A DNA stretch of 64,000 bases from Pontivivens marinum (GTDB lineage: Bacteria; Pseudomonadota; Alphaproteobacteria; Rhodobacterales; Rhodobacteraceae): positions 186,001 to 250,000 of the forward strand of contig NZ_OCTN01000005.1 in assembly GCF_900231835.1 (NCBI RefSeq), in the 5' to 3' direction. The notes under the pieces were generated by a model. It saw only the letters and a list, made by a program, of their open reading frames with translations, did no database searches and was not told where the DNA came from. This document shows positions 27,114 to 37,600 of the stretch, in pieces; position 1 is the stretch's first letter, and each line of letters starts with the position of its first letter. A program made the position numbers and the translations under genes.

Positions 27114-27907
27114 TGATGCCGCCCGACATATTGTATGCAGAACTTGGCGGGGTCTGGACGCCGCTGACCGGCGGTTTGAGCCACCATGTTTGGCACGTCG
27201 CCGTAGATGATCAACCCGCCATGACAGTGCGCATTGCGGACAGAACAACAGCACCGCGCCTGTTTGCCCGCGACCCCGATGCGGAGTGGACCGCCCTGAC
27301 AGCCCTTTCCGGTACTGGTCTAGCACCACGCGCAATTCGCCGGTTTCCTGATGCAGTGGTGACGGAATATATCGACGGCACCACATGGGATGGGCAGTTT
27401 ATGGCGGCTGGTAAGGCCCTGCGCGACTTGCACGCCCAGACGCCACCGCCACTGCCCGTCGCCCCCCGATGCGCCCTACAGGACGGTCAGAAAATCTTGC
27501 AGATGTGCAGGGATCGCAACCTAAGCACAGTCATGCCAGCCGCGCAGCCCATGACCGGACCCGATGTGTTTTTGCATGGCGATCCGGTGGGCGGCAATAT
27601 TGTGATGCACGCAGGGCAGGCGCGGCTGATCGACTGGCAATGCCCCGCACGTGGACCAGCCCTGCATGACATCGCGCTGTTCCTGTCCCCCGCGATGCAA
27701 GTCATCGCACAGGGCCGCGTACCAGGTGCCGATGAGATCGCCGCCTTTAGCGCCGGTTACGGCCCCCTGCCCGATGATGCGATTGCACCGCTGCGGTGGC
27801 GCATCGCCTGCCACTGCCAGTGGCGGGTCGAACAGGGGCACGAAATTTATCGTGAGGCATTACAGGCCGAGCTTACAGCCCTTGCCCAATCAATACGCCG
27901 GCAATAA
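27113..27907 (+). CDS. APH/choline-kinase-fold phosphotransferase
   Basis: A protein of about 264 residues with the aminoglycoside-phosphotransferase fold. The catalytic loop FLHGDPVGGNIVM (about 155-167) has the HGD...N pattern, and LIDWQCPARGPALHDIALFL carries the metal-binding aspartate. The usual small-molecule kinase candidates are choline, ethanolamine, thiamine or a sugar; the sequence does not choose. Starts are possible at 27110 (GTG), 27113 or 27116; I chose 27113 because it overlaps the protease stop as TGATG. Its 3' end overlaps that of the convergent ubiB by 35 bases. Confidence 0.85.
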   Translation: MMPPDILYAELGGVWTPLTGGLSHHVWHVAVDDQPAMTVRIADRTTAPRLFARDPDAEWTALTALSGTGLAPRAIRRFPDAVVTEYIDGTTWDGQFMAAGKALRDLHAQTPPPLPVAPRCALQDGQKILQMCRDRNLSTVMPAAQPMTGPDVFLHGDPVGGNIVMHAGQARLIDWQCPARGPALHDIALFLSPAMQVIAQGRVPGADEIAAFSAGYGPLPDDAIAPLRWRIACHCQWRVEQGHEIYREALQAELTALAQSIRRQ

Positions 27908-29429
27908 CCGCAGCCGCGCCCAGCAGAACACCGGCGCTCAGCATCATCAGGTTGTCACGCCCGCGCCCCGAACGGTTGCGCCCTTCGGGTTGTGGGTTGT
28001 TCCTGCGGATCAGGGCATCCTCGGCCATGTGGGGCAATAGCGGGCCAAAGCGGGACAGAACGCGGACCGTTGCGGCAAGGTCACGCAGCACTGCCTTGGG
28101 CCCGATATTGTCGCGGATATAGGCCTCGACCACCGGCTGCGCCACGGACCACATGTTCATATTCGGGTCCAGTGAGCGGCCAACCCCCTCAACCACAACC
28201 ATCGTGCGTTGCAGCAGGATCAGCTCGGTGCGGGTTTCCATGCCGAACCGTTCCGTCACATCGAACAAATGCGCCAGCAGCCGCGCCATGGAGATATGCG
28301 ACGCATCCTGACCAAAGATCGGTTCGGCAACCGCACGCAGGGCCTGCGCAAATGCCTCCATATCCTGATCGGCGGGGACATATCCTGCCTCGAAATGCAC
28401 CTCGGCCACGCGCATGTAGTTCTTGCTGAGGAAACCGTACAGGATTTCTGCGTAAACGCGGCGCGCATAGGGATCGATCCGGCCCATAATGCCGAAATCA
28501 AGGGCGACCAGATCTCCCTCCGGCCCAACCTTCAGGTTGCCCTGATGCATATCGGCGTGGAAAAATCCGTCGCGCAGGGCGTGCCCTAGAAAGACCTGAA
28601 CGATCCGCGCGCCCATCTGCTCCATATTGACGCCGCGTTCGCGCAGCGTCTCAACCTCGCCCAGATTTGTGCCCTCGATCCATTCAGCGGTCATCACGCT
28701 GTGCGCGGAGAGGGGCCAGATGATCTCAGGCACCCGAAAGCCATCATCCTGCGCCGAATTGGCGGCGAATTCCGCACCTGCTGATGCTTCCAGCCGGAAG
28801 TCCAGCTCCTGCCGAACGACCCCGTCGAAATGGGCGATGACCTCGGTCGGTTTCAGGCGGCGCGATTTTGGCGATAGCAGCTCGATCGTGCGCGCGGCGA
28901 AATAGAAGGCGTTGATATCGCGGGCAAAGGCACGGGCGATGCCGGGACGACGGATTTTCACCGCAACCTCACGCCCCGTGGCGGCAACACGCGCCCTGTG
29001 GACCTGCGCGATGGATGCGGCGGCAACCGGCGCGCTGAATTCGCTGAACAACACATCAACCGGCGCGCCCAGCTCTCGCTCCACCTCCGCCCGTGCGGAG
29101 GCCAGATTGAACGGAGGCAACTGATCCTGTAACACCTTCAGCTCGCGGCTAAGGTCAACGCCCGTCACGTCGGGGCGTGTGGATAGGATCTGGCCCAGCT
29201 TGATATAGGACGGGCCCAATGCGGTGATCGCGCGCACCACAGGCGGTTGCGTCGGGTCGCCCCGTTCGCCCAGCCATTGCACCGGCCACATGATCGTCTT
29301 TGCCGCAATCCGCAGGGGACGCGGCGCGCCAAGCTCTCTCATCGCAACGTCCAGCGCACCTGTCCGCTCAAACGTCGCGCCCGTGCGGATCAACCGCCAT
29401 AGGTTGGAAACGGGGTTCAAATCTTCCAC
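27873..29429 (-). CDS. ubiB: Ubiquinone biosynthesis protein UbiB
   Basis: A 518-residue ADCK/UbiB-family atypical kinase required for ubiquinone synthesis. It shows the family KxGQ motif in [11 protein letters not shown], the Ala-rich loop [11 protein letters not shown], the invariant lysine in [10 protein letters not shown], the catalytic HADMHQGN and the metal-binding ALDFGIMG. The C-terminus has a membrane helix (about 497-516) after a basic linker. It overlaps ubiE by 13 bases, so the two are co-expressed. Confidence 0.96.
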   Translation of the reverse strand: MEDLNPVSNLWRLIRTGATFERTGALDVAMRELGAPRPLRIAAKTIMWPVQWLGERGDPTQPPVVRAITALGPSYIKLGQILSTRPDVTGVDLSRELKVLQDQLPPFNLASARAEVERELGAPVDVLFSEFSAPVAAASIAQVHRARVAATGREVAVKIRRPGIARAFARDINAFYFAARTIELLSPKSRRLKPTEVIAHFDGVVRQELDFRLEASAGAEFAANSAQDDGFRVPEIIWPLSAHSVMTAEWIEGTNLGEVETLRERGVNMEQMGARIVQVFLGHALRDGFFHADMHQGNLKVGPEGDLVALDFGIMGRIDPYARRVYAEILYGFLSKNYMRVAEVHFEAGYVPADQDMEAFAQALRAVAEPIFGQDASHISMARLLAHLFDVTERFGMETRTELILLQRTMVVVEGVGRSLDPNMNMWSVAQPVVEAYIRDNIGPKAVLRDLAATVRVLSRFGPLLPHMAEDALIRRNNPQPEGRNRSGRGRDNLMMLSAGVLLGAAAVIAGVLIGQGL

Positions 29430-30157
29430 CCCGAATGCAGGCAGGCGATACCCATTGTCAGGTTGCGATAAGCGGCGTTCTCAAACCCTTCCTGACGGAT
29501 CATGCTGGCAAAGGTGTCCTGATCGGGAAACTTGCGAATGGACTCGACGAGGTACTGATAGCTCTCGGAATCATCGGCGATAATCTTACCCATGCGGGGG
29601 ATCACGTTGAAGGAATAGGCGTCGTAAGCCTTTTGCAGCATGTCGTTGGGAATGTGGCTGAATTCCAGACACATCAGCCGGCCACCGGGCTTCAGAACGC
29701 GGTACGCCTCGGCCAATGCCTCCTGCGGGCGCGTCACGTTCCGAATGCCAAAGCTGATGGTGTAAACGTCAAAGGTACTATCCTCGAAGGGCAGGTTCAT
29801 CGCATCACCTACGATCCAGTCCATCGGGGCGTCCTGTGCCTCGGGGCGTTTCTTGCCCTCTTCCAGCATCGAGGCGGTCATATCGCAAACAGTCGCCTGT
29901 CCGCCGCCACGTTTTAGGAACCGGAACGACACATCGCCCGTACCACCGGCAACATCCAGCAAGTGCTGATAGGGGCGCGGCGCCAGCCAATCCATCATCG
30001 CATCTTTCCAGACACGGTGGATGCCCATGCTCATCACATCGTTCATCACGTCGTATTTCGACGCGACGGAGGTAAAGACCCCGTGGACCTTTCCGGCTTT
30101 TTCGTCCTCAGGCACATCCTGAAAACCGAAATGCGTTGTTTTCTGATCGTCAGACAT
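29417..30157 (-). CDS. ubiE: Ubiquinone/menaquinone C-methyltransferase UbiE
   Basis: A 246-residue SAM-dependent methyltransferase of ubiquinone synthesis. I start it at the ATG at 30157, which has GGAG 6-7 bases upstream and gives the usual [35 protein letters not shown] opening; an in-frame start at 30274 adds 39 unlikely residues. SAM-binding [13 protein letters not shown] (about 65-77), FGIRNV and the C-terminal motif LRVLKPGG-like [14 protein letters not shown] are present. It is upstream of ubiB in the same unit and divergent from mutM. Confidence 0.97.
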   Translation of the reverse strand: MSDDQKTTHFGFQDVPEDEKAGKVHGVFTSVASKYDVMNDVMSMGIHRVWKDAMMDWLAPRPYQHLLDVAGGTGDVSFRFLKRGGGQATVCDMTASMLEEGKKRPEAQDAPMDWIVGDAMNLPFEDSTFDVYTISFGIRNVTRPQEALAEAYRVLKPGGRLMCLEFSHIPNDMLQKAYDAYSFNVIPRMGKIIADDSESYQYLVESIRKFPDQDTFASMIRQEGFENAAYRNLTMGIACLHSGWKI

Positions 30158-30294
30158 GTGCTGCTCCATCGCGTGCGTGTTAATGTGCAACCTAGCGATT
30201 GGCGCGCGATTGGAAAGCGTGGTTTGGCGTCGCAGTGATTGCACGTATCGCACGCCGCCCCTAGATGGGGTCAATTAAGCCGGAGGTTATCGCA

Positions 30295-31173
30295 ATGCCC
30301 GAACTGCCAGAGGTCGAAACCGTGCGTCGCGGATTAACCCCCGTCATGCAGGGGCGCGTGATTGTGCACGCTGATATCCGCCGCCCCGACCTGCGCTGGC
30401 CCTTTCCCGAACGTATGGCCGAACGACTAACCGGTGCGCGGATCGAGCGCTTAAACCGCCGTTCAAAGTACATCCTGATGGATCTGGACCGTGGTGAGAC
30501 ATTGATCGTGCATCTGGGCATGTCGGGCCGCATGTTGATTGCCGGCCCATCTGACACAAGCACATCCGGTACAACCACCCCCGGCGCATTCCACCATCAC
30601 CACCCCGCACCCGCCAAACATGACCACGTCGTGTTTGATATGGAGGACGGAACCCGCATCAGCTTCAACGATGCCCGCCGCTTTGGCGCGATGGATTTGG
30701 TGGCAACGGATGCGTTGGATGAGCACAAGCTGATCGCGGTTCTAGGGCCGGAACCCTTCGACAATATGTTCTCCGAATCCTATCTGGCGGCAAAGCTGGC
30801 AGGCCGTGCAACACCGATTAAATCCGCGCTTCTGGATCAACGAATCGTGGCGGGGCTGGGAAATATCTATGTTTGCGAGGCGCTGTGGCGCGCCGGAATC
30901 AGCCCGACACGGCAGGCGCGCGATATTACATCACGGCAAATTGCGACCCTGACGCGGATCATTCGTGACGTGCTGAACGATGCGATTGCGGCGGGCGGCT
31001 CCAGCCTGCGCGACTACCGGCAGGCAAACGGTGAACTTGGCTATTTTCAACACTCTTTTGCGGTCTATGGACGCGAGGGCGAACCCTGCCGCACCCCCGG
31101 TTGCACAGCCCGGATTGAGCGGTTGGTACAGTCGGGCAGGTCCAGTTTTCACTGCCCGGTATGTCAGGGGTAG
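30295..31173 (+). CDS. mutM: Formamidopyrimidine-DNA glycosylase
   Basis: A 292-residue base-excision repair enzyme that removes 8-oxoguanine. Start at 30295, where the conserved [13 protein letters not shown] begins (P2 is the catalytic nucleophile after Met removal) with CGGAGG upstream. K58 in RRSKYIL matches the phosphate-contacting lysine, and the helix-two-turn-helix region [20 protein letters not shown] follows. The C-terminal zinc finger is CRTPGC ... CPVC. Oddly, residues about 84-110 form a Ser/Thr/Pro- and His-rich insertion with four histidines in a row. Confidence 0.96.
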   Translation: MPELPEVETVRRGLTPVMQGRVIVHADIRRPDLRWPFPERMAERLTGARIERLNRRSKYILMDLDRGETLIVHLGMSGRMLIAGPSDTSTSGTTTPGAFHHHHPAPAKHDHVVFDMEDGTRISFNDARRFGAMDLVATDALDEHKLIAVLGPEPFDNMFSESYLAAKLAGRATPIKSALLDQRIVAGLGNIYVCEALWRAGISPTRQARDITSRQIATLTRIIRDVLNDAIAAGGSSLRDYRQANGELGYFQHSFAVYGREGEPCRTPGCTARIERLVQSGRSSFHCPVCQG

Positions 31174-31246
31174 TGACTGAAACAACTTGCAATCATTCGC
31201 TAGCCGTTTCAAATCGGCCCCGGATGGCAAGGGAAAGGAATTTCGC

Positions 31247-32023
31247 ATGGCCTATGAGATGTTGATAACCGACGTGTCCGACTATGTCGGTCTTATCAAA
31301 CTGAACCGCCCCGATGCGCTGAACGCGCTGAACGCACAAATGCTGGATGAGCTGGCTGCTGTGTTGAAGGCATGGGACCGCGACGAGAACGTGCGGGCCA
31401 TTGTTATCACCGGATCGGAAAAGGCATTTGCCGCCGGTGCTGATATCAAGGAAATGTCCGAGAAATCCTTCGTGGATATGTTCGGATCCGATTATTTCAC
31501 CGATCAGACTGAATCCATCAGTCGCACCCGCAAACCGATCATCGCAGCCGTTTCCGGCTTTGCCTTGGGCGGTGGATGTGAGCTGGCAATGATGTGCGAT
31601 TTCATCATCTGCTCTGACACGGCGAAGTTCGGCCAACCCGAAATCAATCTCGGCGTTATGGCAGGCATCGGTGGAACACAGCGTTTGACCCGCCTGGTGG
31701 GTAAGTCCAAGGCGATGGAGATGAACCTGACGGGTCGCTTCATGGATTCTGAGGAAGCGGAGCGTTCCGGCCTCGTGTCGCGCGTTGTACCGGCCAAGGA
31801 GTTGCTAGACGATGCGCTAAAGACAGCAGGCAAGATCGCCGAGAAATCGCAGATCACCGCGATGGCTGTGAAAGAATCAGTCAACCGCGCCTATGAAACG
31901 ACTCAGCGTGAGGGACTGCTATTCGAGCGTCGGGTCTTCCATTCCCTGTTCGCAACTGAGGACCAATCCGAAGGAATGGCCGCTTTTGCAGAGAAACGTA
32001 CCCCTAAATTCCGCGACAGATAG
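31247..32023 (+). CDS. Enoyl-CoA hydratase
   Basis: A 258-residue crotonase-fold enzyme; start at 31247 where AAAGGAA is well placed and the family N-terminus ([23 protein letters not shown]) begins. The oxyanion-hole segments [11 protein letters not shown] and [17 protein letters not shown] and the catalytic glutamates around [10 protein letters not shown](A)GIGGTQRL are present, as in mitochondrial-type short-chain enoyl-CoA hydratase. It hydrates 2-enoyl-CoA in beta-oxidation or amino-acid breakdown. It lies between mutM and rpsT, a gene order seen near dnaA in other alphaproteobacteria. Confidence 0.94.
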   Translation: MAYEMLITDVSDYVGLIKLNRPDALNALNAQMLDELAAVLKAWDRDENVRAIVITGSEKAFAAGADIKEMSEKSFVDMFGSDYFTDQTESISRTRKPIIAAVSGFALGGGCELAMMCDFIICSDTAKFGQPEINLGVMAGIGGTQRLTRLVGKSKAMEMNLTGRFMDSEEAERSGLVSRVVPAKELLDDALKTAGKIAEKSQITAMAVKESVNRAYETTQREGLLFERRVFHSLFATEDQSEGMAAFAEKRTPKFRDR

Positions 32024-32031
32024 GCCATTCA

Positions 32032-32060
32032 CATCCATGGGCGTTGACAGGCCATGGATG
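32032..32060. repeat. Inverted repeat around the rpsT -35 element
   Basis: CATCCATGG (32032-32040) and CCATGGATG (32052-32060) form a perfect 9-base inverted repeat with an 11-base loop that contains the TTGACA of the rpsT promoter. It may end the enoyl-CoA hydratase transcript or serve as an operator. Confidence 0.5.
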
Positions 32061-32072
32061 CGGGTGTATTTG
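32044..32072 (+). promoter_or_regulatory. Promoter of rpsT
   Basis: TTGACA (32044-32049), exactly 17 bases, then TATTTG (32067-32072). A start about 32079 would give a leader of about 30 bases before the rpsT ATG. The perfect -35 inside an inverted repeat is notable. Confidence 0.55.
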
Positions 32073-32110
32073 CGCGGCTCATCTTTGAACTAAAAGAACC
32101 GGAATCAAAC

Positions 32111-32374
32111 ATGGCAAATACGCCTTCCGCTAAAAAGCGCGTGCGCCAGCTCGAGCGCCGCACCGAAGTAAACAAAGCGCGCCGTTCGCGTATTCGCACC
32201 TTCCTGCGTAAGGTTGAGGAGGCGATTGCCGGTGGCGATCAGGCCGTTGCGAAATCCGCACTGCAGGACGCACAGCCAGAGATCATGCGTGGCGTGACCA
32301 AAGGCGTGATCCACAAGAACACCGCATCGCGCAAAGTTTCCCGGCTTACCAGCCGCGTTAAGGCAATGGCATAA
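32111..32374 (+). CDS. rpsT: 30S ribosomal protein S20
   Basis: An 87-residue, very basic protein with the S20 opening [38 protein letters not shown] and the C-terminal [23 protein letters not shown]. It binds 16S rRNA early in small-subunit assembly. The start is the ATG at 32111, matching the family length; the longer reading from 32054 is untranslated leader. It has its own promoter and a strong terminator. Confidence 0.97.
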   Translation: MANTPSAKKRVRQLERRTEVNKARRSRIRTFLRKVEEAIAGGDQAVAKSALQDAQPEIMRGVTKGVIHKNTASRKVSRLTSRVKAMA

Positions 32375-32404
32375 GCCATTCGCTGACAGCGATAGCAATT
32401 CGAG

Positions 32405-32430
32405 GGGCGCATCTACGGATGCGCCCTTTT
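32405..32430 (+). terminator. Intrinsic terminator of rpsT
   Basis: GGGCGCATC (32405-32413), TACG loop, GATGCGCCC (32418-32426), then TTTT: a perfect 9-base-pair stem with a stable tetraloop and T-run, 31 bases after the rpsT stop. Confidence 0.85.
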
Positions 32431-32735
32431 CGTTAAAACCGCCCTCCCCAACGTCACTTCGACCACCAACCTGAATGTTCCGCATTCAGTCCTGTTGTTC
32501 GAATCGCACCCAATCCGTAAGTTCTCAGAACACCCAGATACGGCTCCACCCAAGAATCCGATCTGAATGACCCGTTAGGAATTCGTTTCCAACGGAAACT
32601 ATGTTTATGATTTTTTTCGTTTAATACGAAAGAGTTAGCTGAAATTTTCGGTGGTTTCACTTGTGTGAAGACCCCGACTCGGACTAGCTTCGCGAAACCA
32701 AAACGCAGAGTCGAAAGACCAGAGGAGAGCATAAC
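32431..32735. other. Intergenic region with palindromes, AT-rich core and GANTC sites, upstream of rhodanese-dnaA
   Basis: No gene is visible in these 305 bases. They hold four GANTC sites (32501, 32554, 32676, 32708), three inverted repeats close together (GTTTCC-3-GGAAAC at 32585-32599; TTTCGT-5-ACGAAA at 32615-32631; TTCAC-4-GTGAA at 32656-32669) and an AT-rich stretch at about 32600-32655. I found no perfect DnaA box (TTATCCACA). It must contain the promoter for the rhodanese and perhaps dnaA, and may be replication-linked. Confidence 0.5.
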
Positions 32736-33170
32736 GTGCCGCAGATAGAGCAGATGAAACCGCAAGACGCTTACGACACATTGCGGTCAAACCCTGCGGC
32801 AGTTCTGGTTGACGTGCGCACCCAGGCGGAGTGGAATTTTGTAGGCATCCCCGACACGAGGGAGCTGGGCAATGCAATCGCACTGGTACAGTGGATGCAA
32901 TTCCCGGACATGGCCGTAAATTCCGCCTTTTCCCAGGAACTGACCCAACAGCTTGGCGGGGAAATTCCCGATACGTTGTTGTTCATCTGTCGCTCCGGCG
33001 CGCGGTCGCACAATGCGGCACAGATGATTGCGCAGCAAATGTCCGACGCAGGCAGGGACATTCGCTGCATTAATGTTGCTGAGGGATTCGAGGGGGATCT
33101 AGACCCTTCTGCCCATCGCGGGCACGTCAACGGCTGGAAGGCTGCTGCACTACCTTGGCGACAAACCTGA
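32736..33170 (+). CDS. Rhodanese-like domain protein
   Basis: A single-domain, 144-residue rhodanese started at GTG 32736 with AGAGGAGAGC just upstream. VLVDVRTQAEWNFVGIPD is the usual entry motif and the active-site loop is CRSGARS (cysteine near 89), followed by GFEGD. Such proteins transfer sulfane sulfur or handle thiols. It lies between rpsT and dnaA, about 100 bases ahead of dnaA on the same strand, so they may share a transcript. Confidence 0.9.
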   Translation: MPQIEQMKPQDAYDTLRSNPAAVLVDVRTQAEWNFVGIPDTRELGNAIALVQWMQFPDMAVNSAFSQELTQQLGGEIPDTLLFICRSGARSHNAAQMIAQQMSDAGRDIRCINVAEGFEGDLDPSAHRGHVNGWKAAALPWRQT

Positions 33171-33272
33171 TCGCATAGGCGGGCTGTCTATAGTCCGCAT
33201 CGCAACTGTATTTTGCCTGCCGTTCCGCCTGATGCGTGGTTCGGTAAGACCGGATTTTTGATGGGACGAATG

Positions 33273-34634
33273 ATGTCGGACACGGATGCCTGGGGGCGCA
33301 TTTGCACGGATATGAAGTCTACGATCGGGAAGGAAGCTTATCAAAGCTGGATCGACCCGCTATCGCTGGACCGCATTGATCAGGGCATCGCGCATTTCGC
33401 AGCCCCGACCAGCTTCATCGGCCGTTGGGTCGATCGCAATTACGGCGAACGCATCCGCACATCCTTCGCGCGTGAGGGATACAGCGTCACCCGCCTGAAT
33501 TTCAGCGTGAACCCCGCCGTTCAAAAGGCAGCCCCCCAACCCCGCAGCGCACCAGCCGCGCAGGTTGCAGCGCCCCAGACCGGTGATGAGGAACTGCCCG
33601 GCTCACCACTGGACCCACGCTTTACCTTTGACAGCTTCGTTGTGGGTAAACCCAACGAGCTGGCCCATGCGGCCGCGCGCCGCGTGGCGGAGGGGGGCGA
33701 GGTCGCGTTCAACCCGCTGGTGCTGTATGGCGGCGTAGGCTTGGGTAAAACCCACCTGATGCATGCCATCGCGTGGAAGTTGCAGGAGGATAACCCCGGT
33801 TTCCGCGTGCTCTACCTCAGCGCGGAACAGTTCATGTACCGCTTTGTTCAGGCATTGCGGTTCCGCGATACAATCTCGTTCAAGCAGATGTTCCGCTCCG
33901 TCGATGTGCTGATGGTGGACGATGTGCAATTCATCGCAGGCAAGGATTCTACGCAGGAGGAGTTCTTCCACACCTTCAACGCACTGATCGACCAGAACAA
34001 GCAGGTCATCATCTCCGCCGACCGTGCGCCGGGGGAAATTGACGGGATGGAGGATCGCATCAAGTCGCGCCTGCAATGGGGCCTTGTCGCGGATATCCAC
34101 CCGACCGATTACGAACTACGCTTGGGCATCTTGCAGGCAAAGCTGGACACACAGCGCGCACAGCATCCCAATGTCACGATTGATCCCAAGGTCATCGACT
34201 TCCTCGCCCATCGCATCAGCTCGAACGTGCGTGTCCTTGAGGGGGCGCTGACACGGCTCTACGCCTTTGCGTCGCTGGTTGGGCGCCATATCGACCTGGA
34301 CATGACCCATGAATGCCTAACGGACCTGCTGCGCGCATCCGAGCGGAAGGTAACGATTGAGGAAATCATGCGAAAGGTGGCCGAATATTACCACCTGCGC
34401 ATGAACGACCTGATGTCCGCCCGCCGCGCCCGCGTTGTGGCCCGCCCCCGTCAGGTGGCGATGTATCTGGCAAAAACGCTGACCTCCAAAAGCTTGCCCG
34501 AAATCGGTCGCAAGTTTGGTGGCCGCGACCACACCACGGTGATCCACGCGGTAAAGCGTGTGGAAGAGCTAAAGCAAAACGACAGCCAGATCGCCGATGA
34601 TGTGGAACTGCTGCGCCGGATGCTAGAGGCCTAG
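33273..34634 (+). CDS. dnaA: Chromosomal replication initiator DnaA
   Basis: About 453 residues from the ATG at 33273 (GGGA 6 bases upstream; in-frame starts at 33261 and 33270 are possible). Domain I is the N-terminal WGRICTDMKSTIGKEAYQSWIDPL, domain II an Ala/Pro-rich linker, and domain III the AAA+ ATPase with Walker A GGVGLGKTHL, Walker B VLMVDDVQF and sensor regions. Domain IV binds DnaA boxes, with the signature GGRDHTTVIHAVKRVEEL. It melts oriC to start replication. In Caulobacter too, rpsT is next to dnaA. Confidence 0.97.
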   Translation: MSDTDAWGRICTDMKSTIGKEAYQSWIDPLSLDRIDQGIAHFAAPTSFIGRWVDRNYGERIRTSFAREGYSVTRLNFSVNPAVQKAAPQPRSAPAAQVAAPQTGDEELPGSPLDPRFTFDSFVVGKPNELAHAAARRVAEGGEVAFNPLVLYGGVGLGKTHLMHAIAWKLQEDNPGFRVLYLSAEQFMYRFVQALRFRDTISFKQMFRSVDVLMVDDVQFIAGKDSTQEEFFHTFNALIDQNKQVIISADRAPGEIDGMEDRIKSRLQWGLVADIHPTDYELRLGILQAKLDTQRAQHPNVTIDPKVIDFLAHRISSNVRVLEGALTRLYAFASLVGRHIDLDMTHECLTDLLRASERKVTIEEIMRKVAEYYHLRMNDLMSARRARVVARPRQVAMYLAKTLTSKSLPEIGRKFGGRDHTTVIHAVKRVEELKQNDSQIADDVELLRRMLEA

Positions 34635-34640
34635 GCCGTA

Positions 34641-34666
34641 TTGGGCAGGCCATGTGGCCCGCCCAA
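34641..34666. terminator. Hairpin between convergent dnaA and 5-oxoprolinase genes
   Basis: TTGGGC-A-GGCC (34641-34651) and GGCC-C-GCCCAA (34656-34666) pair with one internal mismatch and a 4-base ATGT loop, 7 bases after the dnaA stop. It is symmetric, so it may serve both strands. Confidence 0.6.
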
Positions 34667-34675
34667 TAGTGTGCA

Positions 34676-37600
34676 TTATTCCTGCCATTGACCCCAACCA
34701 CCGGCACCGGGTGTCAGCATGTGGAATGCGTCGCCTGGGGCCAGTTGAACCTCGACATTCGCGCCCAGCACCTGCCGGGTCCCATCGGCACGGATCACCG
34801 CATTCACCCCGAGCGCACCATCTGCACCACCCGCCGCACCGGCAGGGGCAACACGACGATGCGAGGTCAGGGTTGTGACCGTCGCAGGGACGAGGAACCG
34901 CAACTGGCGATCCATTCCGTTGCCACCGATCCACTGCCCCGCACCACCGGACCCGCGCCGAATGGCCAGATGATCCAGACGCACAGGGAAGCGACGCTCC
35001 AGAACCTCCGGATCAGTCATGCGGGTATTGGTCATATGGCTCTGCACAGCGCTGGCACCATTCCAGCCCGGTCCGGCGCCACAACCACCGGCGATGGTTT
35101 CGTAGTTCTGGAATGCCTCAGTACCCCAAACGAAGTTGTTCATGGTGCCCTGCGATCCCGCAATCACACCCAGCGCCTGATATAGACAATCGGCAATGGA
35201 CTGGCTGACCTCGGTATTGCCGGAAATCACCGCAGCAGGGGCAACCGGATTCACCATGGAGCGCAGCGGCGCGATGATGCGGATCGGCTTCAGACAGCCC
35301 TCGTTCATCGGCATGTCCCGCCCGACCAAGGTGCGGAACACATAAAGCACAACTGCGCAGGCGATGGAGAACGGCGCGTTGTAATTGCCATCATGCTGGG
35401 CAGAGGTTCCAGTGAAATCAACCTCCGCACCACGGCCATCGGCATCGACGCGCACAGCAACCTTGATATGCGCGCCGTGATCCAGCTCGTAATCGCATGT
35501 GCCGTCGCGCAGTTCACCGATCACGCCGCGCACTGCTGCCTCGGCATTATCCTGCACATGGCCCGCATAGGCCCGCACAACAGCGGCCCCGTGATGGGCA
35601 CAAGTCTCAACCAAGGCCTGACGCCCTGTTTCATTGGCCGCAATCTGTGCACCCAAATCCGCAAGGTTCTGATCGGGATTTCGCGCGGGGTATTTCGCTC
35701 CACCCAGAATGCCACGGATCAATCCCTCGTCCAGCGTACCTGTCGTCATGACACGCACAGGGTCGATCAGGACGCCTTCTTCCTCGATATGCCGCGAATC
35801 GGGCGGGGCAGATCCCGGCGTGCGACCGCCAATATCGGCATGGTGGCCACGCGATGCGGTCCAGAACGAGAGCTCACCCTCAACAAAGACAGGCGTGATG
35901 ATCGTGATGTCAGGCAAATGCGTGCCACCGCGATAGGGTGAGTTCAGCATCCACGCATCGCCATGGGCGACGTCCGCGCCTGCAACCTCAATCACGGTCC
36001 GAACGGAATCGGACATCGATCCCAGGTGCACCGGCACATGCGGCGCATTCGCCACCAGATTGCCCGCCGCATCAAACACCGCGCAGGAAAAATCGTAACG
36101 CTCCTTAATGTTCACCGATTGCGCGGTCAGGGCGAGGGTCGCGCCCATCCGTTCCGCGACAGACATGAACAGGTTGTTATACAGTTCCAACCGCACAGGG
36201 TCGGCGGAGGTATCGCCAACGGGCCGCGGTGCGGCGCTGACCTGTTGCAGCAACAATGTGCCCCGTGCATCGACGGTGGCCTGCCAGCCGGGCTCAATCA
36301 CGGTGGTTCCTGTCGCCTCGCTTAGCACTGCGGGACCATCAACCACCTGTCCGGCGATCAGCTGTGCACGATTATACAGCGCAACCGGCCTGCGCGCGTC
36401 ACCCTTCCACACGGACAGGCTGGCCACAGCAACGCCCGCCTGATCGCCGGTCAGCATAGGTGTTTCACCTGCACCGGTTTCGCCCACGGCCTCCGCTATC
36501 AGCATATCGAACAGGATCGCACGGTCGGGCAGATCGAAACCAAAGCGGGCGCGGTGTGCAGCGGCGAAATCAACGGCCATGGCGTCATGACGCTGGAATT
36601 TCACCTCCAACCCCTGCTCGGACCCGTCATAGCGCAGGCGCACACGGCGCGAGACCTTGGCCTGCTCGGCGGAAATGCCCTGCTGCAACAGTTCGCTCAT
36701 CGCCTTTGCCGCCATCGCGTCCAGGGTTTCAGCCGCCTCAACCGCATCCGATAGGGGCGCGTCGAACTGGCGTTCCTGTAGGGACCGGATATCGGCCAAG
36801 CCCATGCCATAGGCCGACAAAACACCGGCCAAGGGGTGCAGCATAACGCGGGTCATACCCAAAGCCTCGGCCACCAAGCACGCATGTTGCCCACCTGCCC
36901 CGCCAAAGGAGGCCAGCGTATAATCGGCAAGGTCATGCCCACGCTCCGTCCCGATACGCCGGATTGCGCGCGCCATATTGTCCACGGCAACGGCGAGGAA
37001 GCCCTCGGCCACCTGCTCCGGCGTCAAAACCTCGCCAGTGGTGGCGGCAATCTCACCTGCCAGCGTCGCGAATTTGCTGCGCACAGCATCCACATCCAGC
37101 GGCAGGTCGCCATTCGGTCCGAACACAGTGGGGAAATGATCTGGGTCCAGCTTTCCCAGCATCACATTCGCATCGGTCACGGTCAGCGGACCACCACGGC
37201 GATAACAGGCCGGTCCGGGATCAGCGCCGGCGCTTTCAGGGCCAACCAGATAACGACCATCGCGGAAGGACAGGATCGAACCACCGCCCGCCGCCACCGT
37301 ATGAATATCCATCATCGGCGCGCATAGGCGCACACCTGCAACCTCGGTCTCGAAACTACGCTCATAGGCGCCGGCATAATGGCTGACATCGGTGGAGGTG
37401 CCGCCCATATCGAACCCGATCAGGCGGTCCAGATTGGCCTCCGCCCCTGTGCGCGCCATGCCCACAATACCGCCAGCAGGGCCGGACAGGATTGAATCAC
37501 GGCCCTGAAACAGGTCCGCATCGGTCAAACCGCCGCTGGATTGCATAAACATCAACCGATCCGCCCCATGGCCCAGCGCCTGTGCGACCCGATCAATATA

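Noticed and set aside
30591-30602. Four histidine codons in mutM that might look like an engineered tag.
   Set aside because: They lie inside a natural internal insertion with matching base composition, not at a terminus.
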